DNA of 64,000 bases from Vibrionales bacterium SWAT-3 (lineage in GTDB: Bacteria; Pseudomonadota; Gammaproteobacteria; Enterobacterales; Vibrionaceae): NCBI GenBank assembly GCA_000169995.1, contig AAZW01000003.1, positions 186,001-250,000 of the forward strand, in the 5' to 3' direction. Shown in pieces: positions 17,171-25,864 of the stretch (the first letter of the stretch is position 1; the number at the start of each line of letters is the position of its first letter). Under the pieces are notes generated by a model. The model saw nothing but the letters and a program-made list of their open reading frames with translations. It searched no databases and was not told the DNA's origin. The position numbers and the translations under genes were made by a program.

Positions 17171-18582
17171 GCGACATTCTTTGGATAAGACGAGACCTGC
17201 GAATTCACGATAATCCAGCTCTTGTCTCAGCAATCGAAAACGGCGTGTCTATCGCCGTTTTTATTTCAACACCACAAAAGTGGCATCAGCATCACCTTGC
17301 TCCGATTAAAGCAGACTTTATCTTCCGTCATTTAAAGCAACTGGAAGCTGAACTCGCCGACTTGGGCATAACCCTGCTGCACCTCAAAGCAACCGATTTT
17401 GATGATCAGTCCAAGCAGTTGACCGAGCTATACCAACAACTCGGTTCTCAGGCTGTTTTTGCCAATTCAGAGCCAGAAGTCGATGAACAGGCTCGTGACC
17501 AACAACTGATATCGAGCGGTATAAATCTTCAGATCAGCGACTGTGATGTGATGCTCCCTCTAGGCAGTGTGCTTAACCAACAAGGTGAGATGTTTAAGGT
17601 TTTCACGCCATTTAAAAATGCCTGGTTAAAAGAAGTACAAGCAAAAGGGATTCAGTGTAGCCCTGCTGTACTCACTTCTAAAAACAATGCCAAAGCCCTG
17701 TTGCCTAACAACCTACAAACGCTACAGCTTGCCAGTGACTATGACTTCGACTTTCCACATGTCGATTCAAGCCGTTGGCCACTAAGCCAAGACGTACTTG
17801 GCAATGTGATACCTAACTTCCTAGCCAACAAGGTCAACGACTACGCTCACCTAAGAGACATCCCTTCAGTAAAAGGTACATCAGGTTTATCGCCTTACTT
17901 AGCGATTGGCGCGGTAAGCCCAAGATGGTTAGCCATTCAGTTAATCCAACAACAACCGGATCTACTGTTTGATACCCAATTGCCTGCCTTCTCTTGGCTT
18001 AATGAACTCATTTGGCGCGATTTTTATAAGCATTTGATGTTCCATCATCCTAAACTGGTTAAAGGCGCTAACTTTCAGCAGAAATACAATGGCTTAGACT
18101 GGTATCAAGACCACCCTAACTTTAAAGCTTGGTGTGAAGGGAAAACAGGCTACCCTCTAGTTGATGCGGCCATGCGCCAACTGGTTGACACCGGCTGGAT
18201 GCACAACAGGTTAAGAATGGTAGTCGCTAGCTTTCTAACTAAACATTTGTTGATTGACTGGCGTTGGGGTGAGCGCTTCTTTATGGATCACCTAATTGAC
18301 GGTGATTTTAGTGCCAACAATGGCGGCTGGCAGTGGGCTTCAAGTACCGGCTGTGATGCACAACCTTACTTTCGAATCTTCAATCCAATCACCCAGAGTG
18401 AAAAGTTTGATCCGAAGGGAATTTTTATCCGTAAGTACATACCAGAACTGAAAAACATTCCAGACAAGCATGTGCATTTCCCACATGATTACATAGCAAA
18501 AAACGGAATAAACAGTGAATACTGGCAACCCATCGTTGAACATAAAGAAGCACGATTGAGAGCCTTAGCCTTTTTCAAATAA
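17167..18582 (+). CDS. phrB: class I deoxyribodipyrimidine photolyase
   Basis: Flavoprotein that uses blue light to split UV-induced cyclobutane pyrimidine dimers. 471 residues, the E. coli PhrB size. The N-terminal antenna domain starts SDILWIRRDLRIHDNPAL. The FAD domain has GTSGLSPYLAIGAVSPR, ELIWRDFYKHLMFHHP, MHNRLRMVVASFL and ANNGGWQWASSTGCDAQPYF segments typical of DNA photolyases. The start is a TTG that overlaps the stop of the preceding gene (TTGA), indicating coupling. Expected member of the ECF regulon. Confidence 0.95.
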   Translation: MSDILWIRRDLRIHDNPALVSAIENGVSIAVFISTPQKWHQHHLAPIKADFIFRHLKQLEAELADLGITLLHLKATDFDDQSKQLTELYQQLGSQAVFANSEPEVDEQARDQQLISSGINLQISDCDVMLPLGSVLNQQGEMFKVFTPFKNAWLKEVQAKGIQCSPAVLTSKNNAKALLPNNLQTLQLASDYDFDFPHVDSSRWPLSQDVLGNVIPNFLANKVNDYAHLRDIPSVKGTSGLSPYLAIGAVSPRWLAIQLIQQQPDLLFDTQLPAFSWLNELIWRDFYKHLMFHHPKLVKGANFQQKYNGLDWYQDHPNFKAWCEGKTGYPLVDAAMRQLVDTGWMHNRLRMVVASFLTKHLLIDWRWGERFFMDHLIDGDFSANNGGWQWASSTGCDAQPYFRIFNPITQSEKFDPKGIFIRKYIPELKNIPDKHVHFPHDYIAKNGINSEYWQPIVEHKEARLRALAFFK

Positions 18583-18596
18583 TTAGAGTGAATATT

Positions 18597-19028
18597 ATGG
18601 ATAACTCTCTATGGCTTGATAACTTTCTCAACATGTATCGAGAGCTCGGAACCGACAATTTCGACGTGCTAAAGACGGTTTATCACCCTAATATCGAATT
18701 CCAAGACCCGCTGCATCATGTCAGCGGGATTGCAGCGCTAACTCACTATTTCGACAACATTTACACACAAGTGACTAGCTGTGACTTTCACATAGAGCAC
18801 ACGTTTGAAGTTAATGGTGAGGCATCGGTATATTGGACAATGCACTTTGTACATAAGCAACTAAATGGGCAGAAGCCTATTGAAGTGCAAGGCCACAGCC
18901 ACCTCAAAATGCTCGACGAACAAGTGATTTACCACAGAGATTATCTCGATGTCGGCTCTATGTTGTATGAACATATTCCGGTGTTGGGCTGCGCCATCAA
19001 ATCCATCAAGAAAAGAGCGAGCCGATAA
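18597..19028 (+). CDS. NTF2/SnoaL-like protein
   Basis: About 143 residues from ATG 18597, which has an AGAG about eight bases upstream; GTG at 18588 is an alternative. The pattern YHPNIEFQDPLHHVSG followed by strands ending VQGHSHLKML and YHRDYLDVGSM is that of the NTF2-like cone fold used by SnoaL-type isomerases and many binding proteins. Gap to phrB is 14 bp and the stop overlaps the next ATG. Proteins of this type recur in ChrR-linked clusters; substrate unknown. Confidence 0.82.
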   Translation: MDNSLWLDNFLNMYRELGTDNFDVLKTVYHPNIEFQDPLHHVSGIAALTHYFDNIYTQVTSCDFHIEHTFEVNGEASVYWTMHFVHKQLNGQKPIEVQGHSHLKMLDEQVIYHRDYLDVGSMLYEHIPVLGCAIKSIKKRASR

Positions 19029-19759
19029 TGCGTATTATGATCACAGGCGCGACCTCAGGTATTGGCCAATCACTCGCTCTCGATTATGCTCAACAAGGAC
19101 ATCAAGTCATCGCTTGTGGTCGTAGCCAAGAGAAATTACAAGCCCTAGTCGATTCTCACGAAACTGACATTGCAGAGTCGTCTATTACACCTCTGTGCTT
19201 TGACTTAACGGATTATCACAACTTCCCGGAGCTTGACCAAGACAATCCACTTGACCTGCTGATACTCAATGCGGGTGACTGTGAATACATCGATGACCCA
19301 GTCAACTTTGACGCAGAGCTTTTTGAGCGCGTCATCAACATTAACTTAATCTCTATTGGTTACGCTCTAAAGTCTTGGTTGAAAAACATTAAACCCGGCG
19401 GACGCTTGGTTTTAGTAAGCTCTAGCGCCAGCTTTCTGCCTCTGCCAAGAGCTGAGGCTTATGGCGCTTCAAAAGCAGCACTCACTTACTTAGGAAGAAC
19501 GCTTTCGGTTGATCTTGCCAAGCACAATATTCATGTCTCAATTGTGCATCCTGGCTTTGTGGAAACGCCTTTAACCGAGCGAAACACGTTCTCTATGCCT
19601 ATGATTATAAGTAGTGAGGCTGCAACCCAGCGAATCGTTAACGGAATTGCTCAAGGAAAGAGCGAGATCGATTTCCCTCGACGATTCATCATGTTGATGA
19701 AGCTATTAAGAATGCTTCCAACTTCAGTTTGGCAAAAACTCGCTTCAAGGATGGTATAA
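19028..19759 (+). CDS. short-chain dehydrogenase/reductase
   Basis: 243 residues. Classical SDR: cofactor motif TGATSGIG near the start, LNAGD (NAG motif), catalytic Ser in LVSSSASF, YGASK (Tyr-x3-Lys), and HPGFVETPL. NADP preference is plausible from CGRSQEK after strand 2. ATG shares one base with the stop of the preceding gene. Likely oxidises or reduces a lipid or small molecule made in the same pathway; substrate unknown. Confidence 0.9.
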   Translation: MRIMITGATSGIGQSLALDYAQQGHQVIACGRSQEKLQALVDSHETDIAESSITPLCFDLTDYHNFPELDQDNPLDLLILNAGDCEYIDDPVNFDAELFERVININLISIGYALKSWLKNIKPGGRLVLVSSSASFLPLPRAEAYGASKAALTYLGRTLSVDLAKHNIHVSIVHPGFVETPLTERNTFSMPMIISSEAATQRIVNGIAQGKSEIDFPRRFIMLMKLLRMLPTSVWQKLASRMV

Positions 19760-19761
19760 CA

Positions 19762-21033
19762 ATGAAGAAAATCGCCATTATTGGTTCAGGCATTTCTGGA
19801 CTCACTTGCGCGCACATATTAGATAAACACCACGACGTAACAGTATTCGAAAAAAATGATTACGTTGGAGGACATACCGCCACCGTTGATATTGAACATC
19901 TAGGCTCGGCGTTCTCGATTGATACTGGCTTTATCGTGTTCAACGATCGAACCTACCCAAACTTCAATCAACTACTCGAACAGTTGGGCGTCGAACGACA
20001 ACCGACAGAAATGAGCTTCAGTGTACACAACACAACCACTCAGTTTGAATACAATGGTCACAGCATCAACTCGCTATTTGCGCAGAGGAGCAACATCTTC
20101 AAACCGCAGTTCTGGTCATTAATATCTGACATTCTGAAATTCAACAAGTTGTGTAAGGCTCAATTTGAAAGTAACCGCTTCACCCCTGACGTTACCCTTG
20201 GCAGTTTCCTACGCGACAACCAATTTTCTGACTTCTTTAGCCAACACTACATTCTTCCAATGGGTGCGGCTATTTGGTCAACAAGCCTTGAAGAGATGGA
20301 AGAGTTCGAACTCAAATTCTTCATTCAGTTCTTCTACAACCACGGCCTGCTAGACATTGCCAACCGCCCGCAGTGGTATGTGATCCCTAAAGGGTCTCGC
20401 TCTTATGTTGAGATCATCCTTTCGCGTTTAAACAAACCGGTCGCGTTGAACACATCAATCAAACAAGTCACCCGCCAAGAGACTGGCATTACCATTGAGT
20501 TTGAAGATGGCGGCACACAAGACTTCGATGAAGTGATATTCGCTTGTCACTCAGACCAAGCCTTACGCCTACTTGGTGACGCGACCGAACATGAGCAGCG
20601 AGTACTGGGCGAGATTCCATACAGCCGCAACGAAGTAGTTCTTCATACCGATACCAGCTTGCTACCAGACAGAAAGCTGGCGTGGGCAAGTTGGAACTAC
20701 ATGCTGGATAGTAATAGCAAGCGACCAGCTTGTGTCACTTACAACATGAATATTCTGCAGGGAATAGAGAGCAAAGATACCTTCTGTGTGACCTTAAATC
20801 AGAGTGAAGCCATTGCTCCAGAAAAGATCATCCGAAGCTTTGTGTATCACCACCCAGTATTGAACTCCAATACGGTTAATGCACAGCAACAGCGTGACCG
20901 CATTTGCGGTAAACAGAATACGCATTTCGCAGGCGCGTATTGGTACAACGGGTTCCACGAAGATGGCGTGCATAGCGCATTGGATGTGACGAAGCGCTTT
21001 GGTCTGGACCTCAGCACGAGCTCAGCACAATGA
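19762..21033 (+). CDS. FAD-dependent oxidoreductase (amine-oxidase superfamily)
   Basis: About 423 residues starting at ATG 19762 (MKKIAIIGSG); the open frame begins earlier at TTG 19729 inside the SDR gene. The dinucleotide-binding motif is IGSGISGLTCAHIL, followed by VFEKNDYVGGHTATVD, typical of the desaturase/amine-oxidase group that pairs with DUF1365 and Cfa-like genes. The C-terminal FAD contact is FAGAYWYNGFHEDGVHSAL. Its stop overlaps the ATG of the DUF1365 gene. Predicted role is lipid desaturation or oxidation, by context. Confidence 0.88.
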   Translation: MKKIAIIGSGISGLTCAHILDKHHDVTVFEKNDYVGGHTATVDIEHLGSAFSIDTGFIVFNDRTYPNFNQLLEQLGVERQPTEMSFSVHNTTTQFEYNGHSINSLFAQRSNIFKPQFWSLISDILKFNKLCKAQFESNRFTPDVTLGSFLRDNQFSDFFSQHYILPMGAAIWSTSLEEMEEFELKFFIQFFYNHGLLDIANRPQWYVIPKGSRSYVEIILSRLNKPVALNTSIKQVTRQETGITIEFEDGGTQDFDEVIFACHSDQALRLLGDATEHEQRVLGEIPYSRNEVVLHTDTSLLPDRKLAWASWNYMLDSNSKRPACVTYNMNILQGIESKDTFCVTLNQSEAIAPEKIIRSFVYHHPVLNSNTVNAQQQRDRICGKQNTHFAGAYWYNGFHEDGVHSALDVTKRFGLDLSTSSAQ

Positions 21034-21836
21034 ACACCGAGACCCTAGCACCCAACCCGGAAATAGCGTCCGAGCAGAGCGAAGAGTTCAGCGGTATCTA
21101 TTGGGGAAACGTCAGACATCGCCGCTTTGGTGATATCCCTCATGAGTTTAGCTACCAGCTCTACATGATGGGGCTAGATCTCGATGAGCTGCCTAAGACC
21201 ACCGCGCGAAGTACACTTTTTGGAACTCGCTGGTACAACCCGATTCGCTTTGTCGAATCGGATTATCTTGCTGAAAAAGAAGAAAATGCAATTGGCGATG
21301 AACCTAAATCTCTAAAACAACGTATAGCATCCAAAGTACAAGATCTTGGTGGCGATTGGTCTGATTTAAACCGTGTAACAATGCTAGCTCAGTGCCGATG
21401 TTTAGGAATTTACTTTAGTCCCATCAATTGCTTTTTCTGTTACGACGAAGCAGACGAGTGTCGCTACATGTTGGCCGAGGTTAGCAACACTCCTTGGCGA
21501 GAAAGGCACTATTATCTAATCGACATGCGCCAAGAGTTGAAAGTTAAAAAAGATTTTCACGTTTCGCCGTTCATGGATTTAAACATGACCTATTTTTGGA
21601 AAATTAAGCCACCAGCGAAACGAACGCTCGTCCACATCGAAAGCCGCAGAAGCGAACGAATATTCGATGCGACACTAGCGCTGACCAAGCAGTCAGTAAC
21701 GAAAGCAAACATTAGGCGAACGGTTTTTAAGATCCCAGCAATGACAGTTAAGGTCGTGATGGGGATTTATTATCAGGCTCTCAAATTATTCCTGAAAAAA
21801 GTACCGTTTGTGGCGCATCCGGACTCGACACCTTAA
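21030..21836 (+). CDS. DUF1365 family protein
   Basis: 268 residues. Family-like segments: IYWGNVRHRRFGDIPHEFSY near the start, CRCLGIYFSPINCFFCYD, and FHVSPFMDLNMTYFWKI. No membrane helix is certain. DUF1365 genes nearly always lie between an FAD oxidoreductase and a Cfa-like methyltransferase, exactly as here, which points to a shared lipid-modification pathway. ATG overlaps the preceding stop (ATGA). Confidence 0.88.
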   Translation: MNTETLAPNPEIASEQSEEFSGIYWGNVRHRRFGDIPHEFSYQLYMMGLDLDELPKTTARSTLFGTRWYNPIRFVESDYLAEKEENAIGDEPKSLKQRIASKVQDLGGDWSDLNRVTMLAQCRCLGIYFSPINCFFCYDEADECRYMLAEVSNTPWRERHYYLIDMRQELKVKKDFHVSPFMDLNMTYFWKIKPPAKRTLVHIESRRSERIFDATLALTKQSVTKANIRRTVFKIPAMTVKVVMGIYYQALKLFLKKVPFVAHPDSTP

Positions 21837-21939
21837 GCGCCAGAACCAATACTCGATTATGTTGTGAGTGTGCTCAAATCAACGAACGGCACCCAACTTA
21901 GTTGACAAAAAGTTAGAATGAATTCTCAGCGAGGTTGAC

Positions 21940-23220
21940 ATGGAACAGCTTGCAAAACAAAACAACAACATTGAACAACAAGCCAAAGCCGTTGCTGTTT
22001 CAAGCAACTGTAAGTATCGAGCTTTAATTTTTAAGGTCCTAGAGCGTCTGCAATTTGCAACGCTAGAAATCATCGAGCGAGACCAGCATTCGGTGTTTGG
22101 TGACAGAGAAGCAGACTTAAAAGGTCGAATCGTGATTCATGATGCGACCTTTTTTAAAGATGTTGTTATTAACGGCAGTATTGGCGCATCCGAAGCCTAC
22201 ATTGATGGGAAATGGACCAGTCCAAATCTAACCCGCGTTATCCAGATTATGGCTCGCAACCAATCCCAATTAGATGAGCTAGACGACAAAACCCAGTGGA
22301 TTTCTCGCATTAAGAATCTACTGCTTCGTCGCAAAAACGCCAACACCGAGCAAGGCTCTAAGCGAAACATTTTGGCTCACTACGACATCGGTAATGAGCT
22401 GTACGAACGTTTTCTTGATAGCTCAATGCAGTACTCGTCAGCTATCTACAGCGAAGACGCATTAACCCTTTCTAAAGCACAACAAAACAAGATGAGAACC
22501 ATCTGTGAGCGTTTAGAACTTTCAGAATCGGATAGCGTGGTTGAAATAGGGACTGGCTGGGGTGGTTTAGCAATCTTCATGGCACAACATTATGGTTGCC
22601 ACGTCACCACCACCACTATTTCAGATGCACAACACGAGTTAGCAGAGCAGCGCGTAAAATCGCTCGGATTAACCGACAAAATTACTCTACTCAAAGAAGA
22701 CTATCGCAACCTCACGGGTGAATACGATAAGTTGGTTTCCATTGAGATGATAGAAGCGGTAGGTCACGAATACCTGCAAACCTTCTTTGAGAAATGTTCT
22801 TCGTTGTTGAAGCCTTCCGGCAAAATGCTGATTCAAGCGATTACCATCGCTGATGGGCGTTATGAAAAGTACCGTAAAGGCGTCGACTTTATCCAAAAGT
22901 ACATTTTCCCTGGCGGCTGCTTACCTTCTGTATCCGTGATGACCCAGCATCTTGCGACCAGCACCGACCTTGTCGTTCAAGAGATTGATGACATTGGTCT
23001 ACACTACGCTCGTACACTGAACGATTGGAATATTGCCTTTCAAAACAGCTGGGAAGAATTGCAATCACTGGGTTATTCAGAAGAGTTCAAGCGCCTTTGG
23101 ACCTTCTACTTCTGCTACTGTGAAGGTGCGTTCCGCGAGCGCGTGATCAGCACGCATCACCTAGTGGCAAGAAAACCTCGTTACTTTGGAGCGAAAGATG
23201 AAACGGTTTTGGATTATTAA
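21940..23220 (+). CDS. divergent Cfa-like SAM methyltransferase
   Basis: 426 residues. It has a clear Cfa-family core: ILAHYDIGNELYERFLD, SAM motif VEIGTGWGG (about 201-209), YIFPGGCLPS. However, residues that hold the catalytic bicarbonate in E. coli Cfa are changed: the Cys is Ser167 (QYSSAIY), the His of LLHT is Gln299 (LIQAIT), and the His after the catalytic Glu272 is Ala (MIEAVG). Glu272 and Tyr356 remain. This suggests a methyl- or methylene-transfer product other than a cyclopropane ring, as in branched or furan fatty acid synthesis. Member of the ECF-chrR gene run. Confidence 0.87.
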   Translation: MEQLAKQNNNIEQQAKAVAVSSNCKYRALIFKVLERLQFATLEIIERDQHSVFGDREADLKGRIVIHDATFFKDVVINGSIGASEAYIDGKWTSPNLTRVIQIMARNQSQLDELDDKTQWISRIKNLLLRRKNANTEQGSKRNILAHYDIGNELYERFLDSSMQYSSAIYSEDALTLSKAQQNKMRTICERLELSESDSVVEIGTGWGGLAIFMAQHYGCHVTTTTISDAQHELAEQRVKSLGLTDKITLLKEDYRNLTGEYDKLVSIEMIEAVGHEYLQTFFEKCSSLLKPSGKMLIQAITIADGRYEKYRKGVDFIQKYIFPGGCLPSVSVMTQHLATSTDLVVQEIDDIGLHYARTLNDWNIAFQNSWEELQSLGYSEEFKRLWTFYFCYCEGAFRERVISTHHLVARKPRYFGAKDETVLDY

Positions 23221-23722
23221 TCTCATTCTGTTTCAAGCGACCTGGGTTTGCAGCGCGTTCTTCACCGCTCAAGCCCCGTTCGTAACACCGCTGCTGGTCA
23301 TTGTTCACTTCCTATTGTCACCGACTCGAAGCAGCGATCTTAAAATACTCGTTCTATTACCATTGGGGCTACTGCTTGATAGCCTCATGCTTCACTTCGG
23401 CGTCTTCGCCGTTGACCCTGCCATTGCCAATCAATCATGGTTCCCTGTGTGGCTCATCTGCCTATGGATCATGTTCTTGATTAGCTTCAACCACAGCCTC
23501 AATTGGCTCTTAAAATGCTCAAAAGTGATCTTGTTCGCCTTAGGGTTCGTAGCGGGTACTAGTAGCTATTGGGGAGGAATCAAAGCTGGCGCCCTCCTTG
23601 CTGCTTGGCCAGATGCATCGGTAGTTGCTGCCCTTGCGTTAAGTTGGGGGATATTTTTGCCTCTTCTTGTGGCCGCCTACTCCAACTTAATGAAACCGAC
23701 AATGGCAAGGACAACGAGGTGA
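23198..23722 (+). CDS. DUF2878 family membrane protein
   Basis: About 174 residues from ATG 23198, preceded by GGAG; an in-frame TTG at 23186 is less likely. Five to six hydrophobic segments (IINLILFQATWVCSAFF, FVTPLLVIVHFLL, LVLLPLGLLLDSLMLHF, WLICLWIMFLISF, VILFALGFVAG, LALSWGIFLPLLVA) indicate an integral inner-membrane protein. It overlaps the end of the Cfa-like gene by 23 bp. DUF2878 commonly follows this type of Cfa gene; molecular role unknown. Confidence 0.83.
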   Translation: MKRFWIINLILFQATWVCSAFFTAQAPFVTPLLVIVHFLLSPTRSSDLKILVLLPLGLLLDSLMLHFGVFAVDPAIANQSWFPVWLICLWIMFLISFNHSLNWLLKCSKVILFALGFVAGTSSYWGGIKAGALLAAWPDASVVAALALSWGIFLPLLVAAYSNLMKPTMARTTR

Positions 23723-23725
23723 CTT

Positions 23726-24331
23726 ATGGCTTACTCACTCAAACGGACACAGGCGCTCCACTCAGAGAGCACTGAGAGTCACGCGTGTGCCCAATCTAAC
23801 ACTCAAACGGCTGCGAACAATCAGTATACAAAAGCATTTCTAGGAGTTTTCACCCTCTCTCTAATAATCGTAGCATCACTGTTCGCTGGGCAAGCGCGTG
23901 CCTCTGCTGTCGACGATTTAAATAAGCGCGGACAAGGCGAGATGAGTTACCTATTTTGGACCCTCTACTCTGCTGAATTCTACACCGCACCATCGAGTTC
24001 AGAACGCGCATTGAAAATAGAGTACTACCGTTCAATAGACAGTAAGGATCTAGTCGAAGCAACTGAAAATCAATGGAATAAGCTTGGCTACCCCAACAGC
24101 AACATTGAGCGTTGGTTGAAGCCACTCTATTCTATGTGGCCCAATGTAGAAGCAGGAAGCACACTAACGATTCGCGTAGCCGAAGATAATGTCAGCCGCT
24201 TTTACTTCGATGAGCAGCCTATCGGTGTCATTCAAGACAAACAGTTTGGCGATGCCTTCCTAGCCATCTGGCTCTCTGAAAACACCTCCGAACCTGGCCT
24301 ACGCAAACAACTATTAGGTTTGAATAAATGA
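23726..24331 (+). CDS. chalcone-isomerase-like exported protein
   Basis: 201 residues. A hydrophilic N-terminus of about 37 residues is followed by a hydrophobic segment (AFLGVFTLSLIIVASLFAG) and an ARAS-A cleavage-like site, so it is probably exported, with a long n-region. The mature part (GEMSYLFWTLYSAEFYT, ALKIEYYRSIDSKDLVEAT, TLTIRV, FGDAFLAIWLSE) fits the chalcone-isomerase-like fold of bacterial fatty-acid-binding relatives. Stop overlaps the next ATG. Likely a periplasmic binding or accessory factor for the lipid pathway, by inference. Confidence 0.72.
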   Translation: MAYSLKRTQALHSESTESHACAQSNTQTAANNQYTKAFLGVFTLSLIIVASLFAGQARASAVDDLNKRGQGEMSYLFWTLYSAEFYTAPSSSERALKIEYYRSIDSKDLVEATENQWNKLGYPNSNIERWLKPLYSMWPNVEAGSTLTIRVAEDNVSRFYFDEQPIGVIQDKQFGDAFLAIWLSENTSEPGLRKQLLGLNK

Positions 24332-24870
24332 ATCCAAAAATAAAAATAATCAAATTTGCTCTCGCGATCCTATCTCTTAGTTGGCTAACAGGTTGTGGCT
24401 CTGCCAGCCTTGATAATCACGTCGACACAACACCAGAGCTCAAACTTGAGACACTCTTCAATGGCGAGTTAATGGCCTACGGTATGGTACTCGACCGCTC
24501 CGGCAACTTGTTAAGACGCTTCGATGCTAAACTCATCGCTACGTGGGAAGGCAACAATGGTGAAATCAAAGAGTGGTTCTCATTTGCCGATGGTGAACGC
24601 TCAACCCGAGTTTGGAAGCTGATAAAAACCGGCGACAATACCTACTCAGGCACAGCTAACGATGTCGTAGGAACGGCTTATGGTGAGACACAGGGTTCTG
24701 CACTGTATTGGAAGTACGATTTAGAAATTGAAATCGACGGCAGTACCTATGAAGTTACATTGGATGATTGGATGTTCTTGATGGATGAAAAACGATTGTT
24801 CAATAAGACCGAAATGTCTAAGTTTGGCTTTAAGGTCGGAGAGGTCATCCTGTACATTGAAAAGATTTAG
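24328..24870 (+). CDS. DUF3833 family lipoprotein
   Basis: 180 residues with a lipoprotein signal peptide: lipobox LTGC places the lipidated Cys at about residue 23. The mature part includes LETLFNGELMAYGMVLDRSGNLLRRF and SADGER-type strands (WFSFADGERSTRVWKL), a lipocalin-like pattern known as DUF3833. Last gene of the ECF run and followed by a terminator at 24914. It may carry lipids between membranes, but this is inferred from context. Confidence 0.83.
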   Translation: MNPKIKIIKFALAILSLSWLTGCGSASLDNHVDTTPELKLETLFNGELMAYGMVLDRSGNLLRRFDAKLIATWEGNNGEIKEWFSFADGERSTRVWKLIKTGDNTYSGTANDVVGTAYGETQGSALYWKYDLEIEIDGSTYEVTLDDWMFLMDEKRLFNKTEMSKFGFKVGEVILYIEKI

Positions 24871-24913
24871 ACAACTCGCCCTTCATTCGATCTGAATCGC
24901 CCACTTTAGAATC

Positions 24914-24940
24914 CAGCCCACGACGACATGTTGTGGGCTG
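24914..24940 (+). terminator. terminator of the ECF-chrR gene run
   Basis: CAGCCCAC at 24914-24921 and GTGGGCTG at 24933-24940 followed by TTTCGTTT. It lies 43 bp after the DUF3833 stop. Confidence 0.8.
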
Positions 24941-25097
24941 TTTCGTTTAATCCCTCGAATAGCATGCCTACATCCTCCTCCACTGTGCTAAGATGCGCCA
25001 CCAGCGTACAAATGGCCGGTGCCTCATACTGGTGAATGCCCCTTTGTTTCGCCACGTGTAGATTCCCTACTACGATAAATTGAAAAGGCTTTAAAGC

Positions 25098-25361
25098 ATG
25101 AGCAAGTTAACCTCAGCGGAGCGTAAGGCTCGCGACAATGAACGTTTCTCACAACGCGTAAACGAGCGCAGAGAAAAAGGTGAAGACGTAGCTGCTTACG
25201 CATTAACCAACAAAAAAGCCGTTAAATTCCTGACCAAGTCAGAGAAGAAACATCTCAATGAGATGAAAATTGCTCGCCAAGAAGAGCTTCGTCAGAAAGA
25301 CCAAGAAGAGCTGAACCGAATCGAAGACGCCTTCACCATCAAACAGTTCGACGACGAATAA
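25098..25361 (+). CDS. small charged protein of unknown function
   Basis: 87 residues, ATG with AAAGGC just upstream. Very rich in Lys, Arg, Glu and Gln (LTSAERKARDNERFSQRVNE, then KKAVKFLTKSEKKHLNEMK), predicted almost fully helical with no membrane segment. The composition suggests binding to RNA, ribosomes or DNA. I do not recognise a family with confidence. The long leader 24941-25097 could hold regulatory structure. Confidence 0.7.
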   Translation: MSKLTSAERKARDNERFSQRVNERREKGEDVAAYALTNKKAVKFLTKSEKKHLNEMKIARQEELRQKDQEELNRIEDAFTIKQFDDE

Positions 25362-25492
25362 TCACACCAAATAACTCAAAGTGCTGTCGCAGATTTTGGC
25401 TACCCAAACAAATGAGATCTTAAATTATTTTGTAAGGGTGACCTTCAAAGTGTGCGACAATACGCGATGTAAATTCATATTCAAGGTTCATT

Positions 25493-25732
25493 ATGAAACT
25501 TCTAGTTCGTAACCTATCTCGCTCAACAACAGAGCAAGACATCCGTGTACTATTTTCTGAGTTCGGTTCAGTAAAAGCATGCAACCTAGTATTAGACCAA
25601 GAAACTGGCTACTCAAAAGGTTTTGCTTTCGTTGAAATGCCAGAGCAAGAAGAAGCGAAAACTGCACTAGACAAGCTGCACATGACCAAGCTTGGCAAAA
25701 ACACGATTCGTGTAAAAGTCGCTAACTCTTAA
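25493..25732 (+). CDS. RNA-binding protein with a single RRM
   Basis: 79 residues that make one complete RNA-recognition motif: RNP2 as LLVRNL (3-8) and RNP1 as KGFAFVEM (42-49). Family members act as cold- or stress-induced RNA chaperones in bacteria. A long leader precedes it, with TGTCGCA at 25385-25391 complementary to TGCGACA at 25453-25459, which could fold into a regulatory structure. It is followed by a strong terminator. Confidence 0.92.
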   Translation: MKLLVRNLSRSTTEQDIRVLFSEFGSVKACNLVLDQETGYSKGFAFVEMPEQEEAKTALDKLHMTKLGKNTIRVKVANS

Positions 25733-25780
25733 TTCGACTTTAACGCTCTCGCTGATTTCACAGAAACTCAGATGATAAAA

Positions 25781-25823
25781 CCCGTAACGATATCGCGCTG
25801 AAATAACGCCATATCGTTACGGG
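25781..25823. terminator. terminator after the RRM gene
   Basis: CCCGTAACGATAT at 25781-25793 and its complement at 25811-25823, followed by GCTTTTTG. It separates the convergent genes. Confidence 0.88.
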
Positions 25824-25864
25824 CTTTTTGCTGCTCGGTACTTTTCCAAGCGCTCACCACTTAT

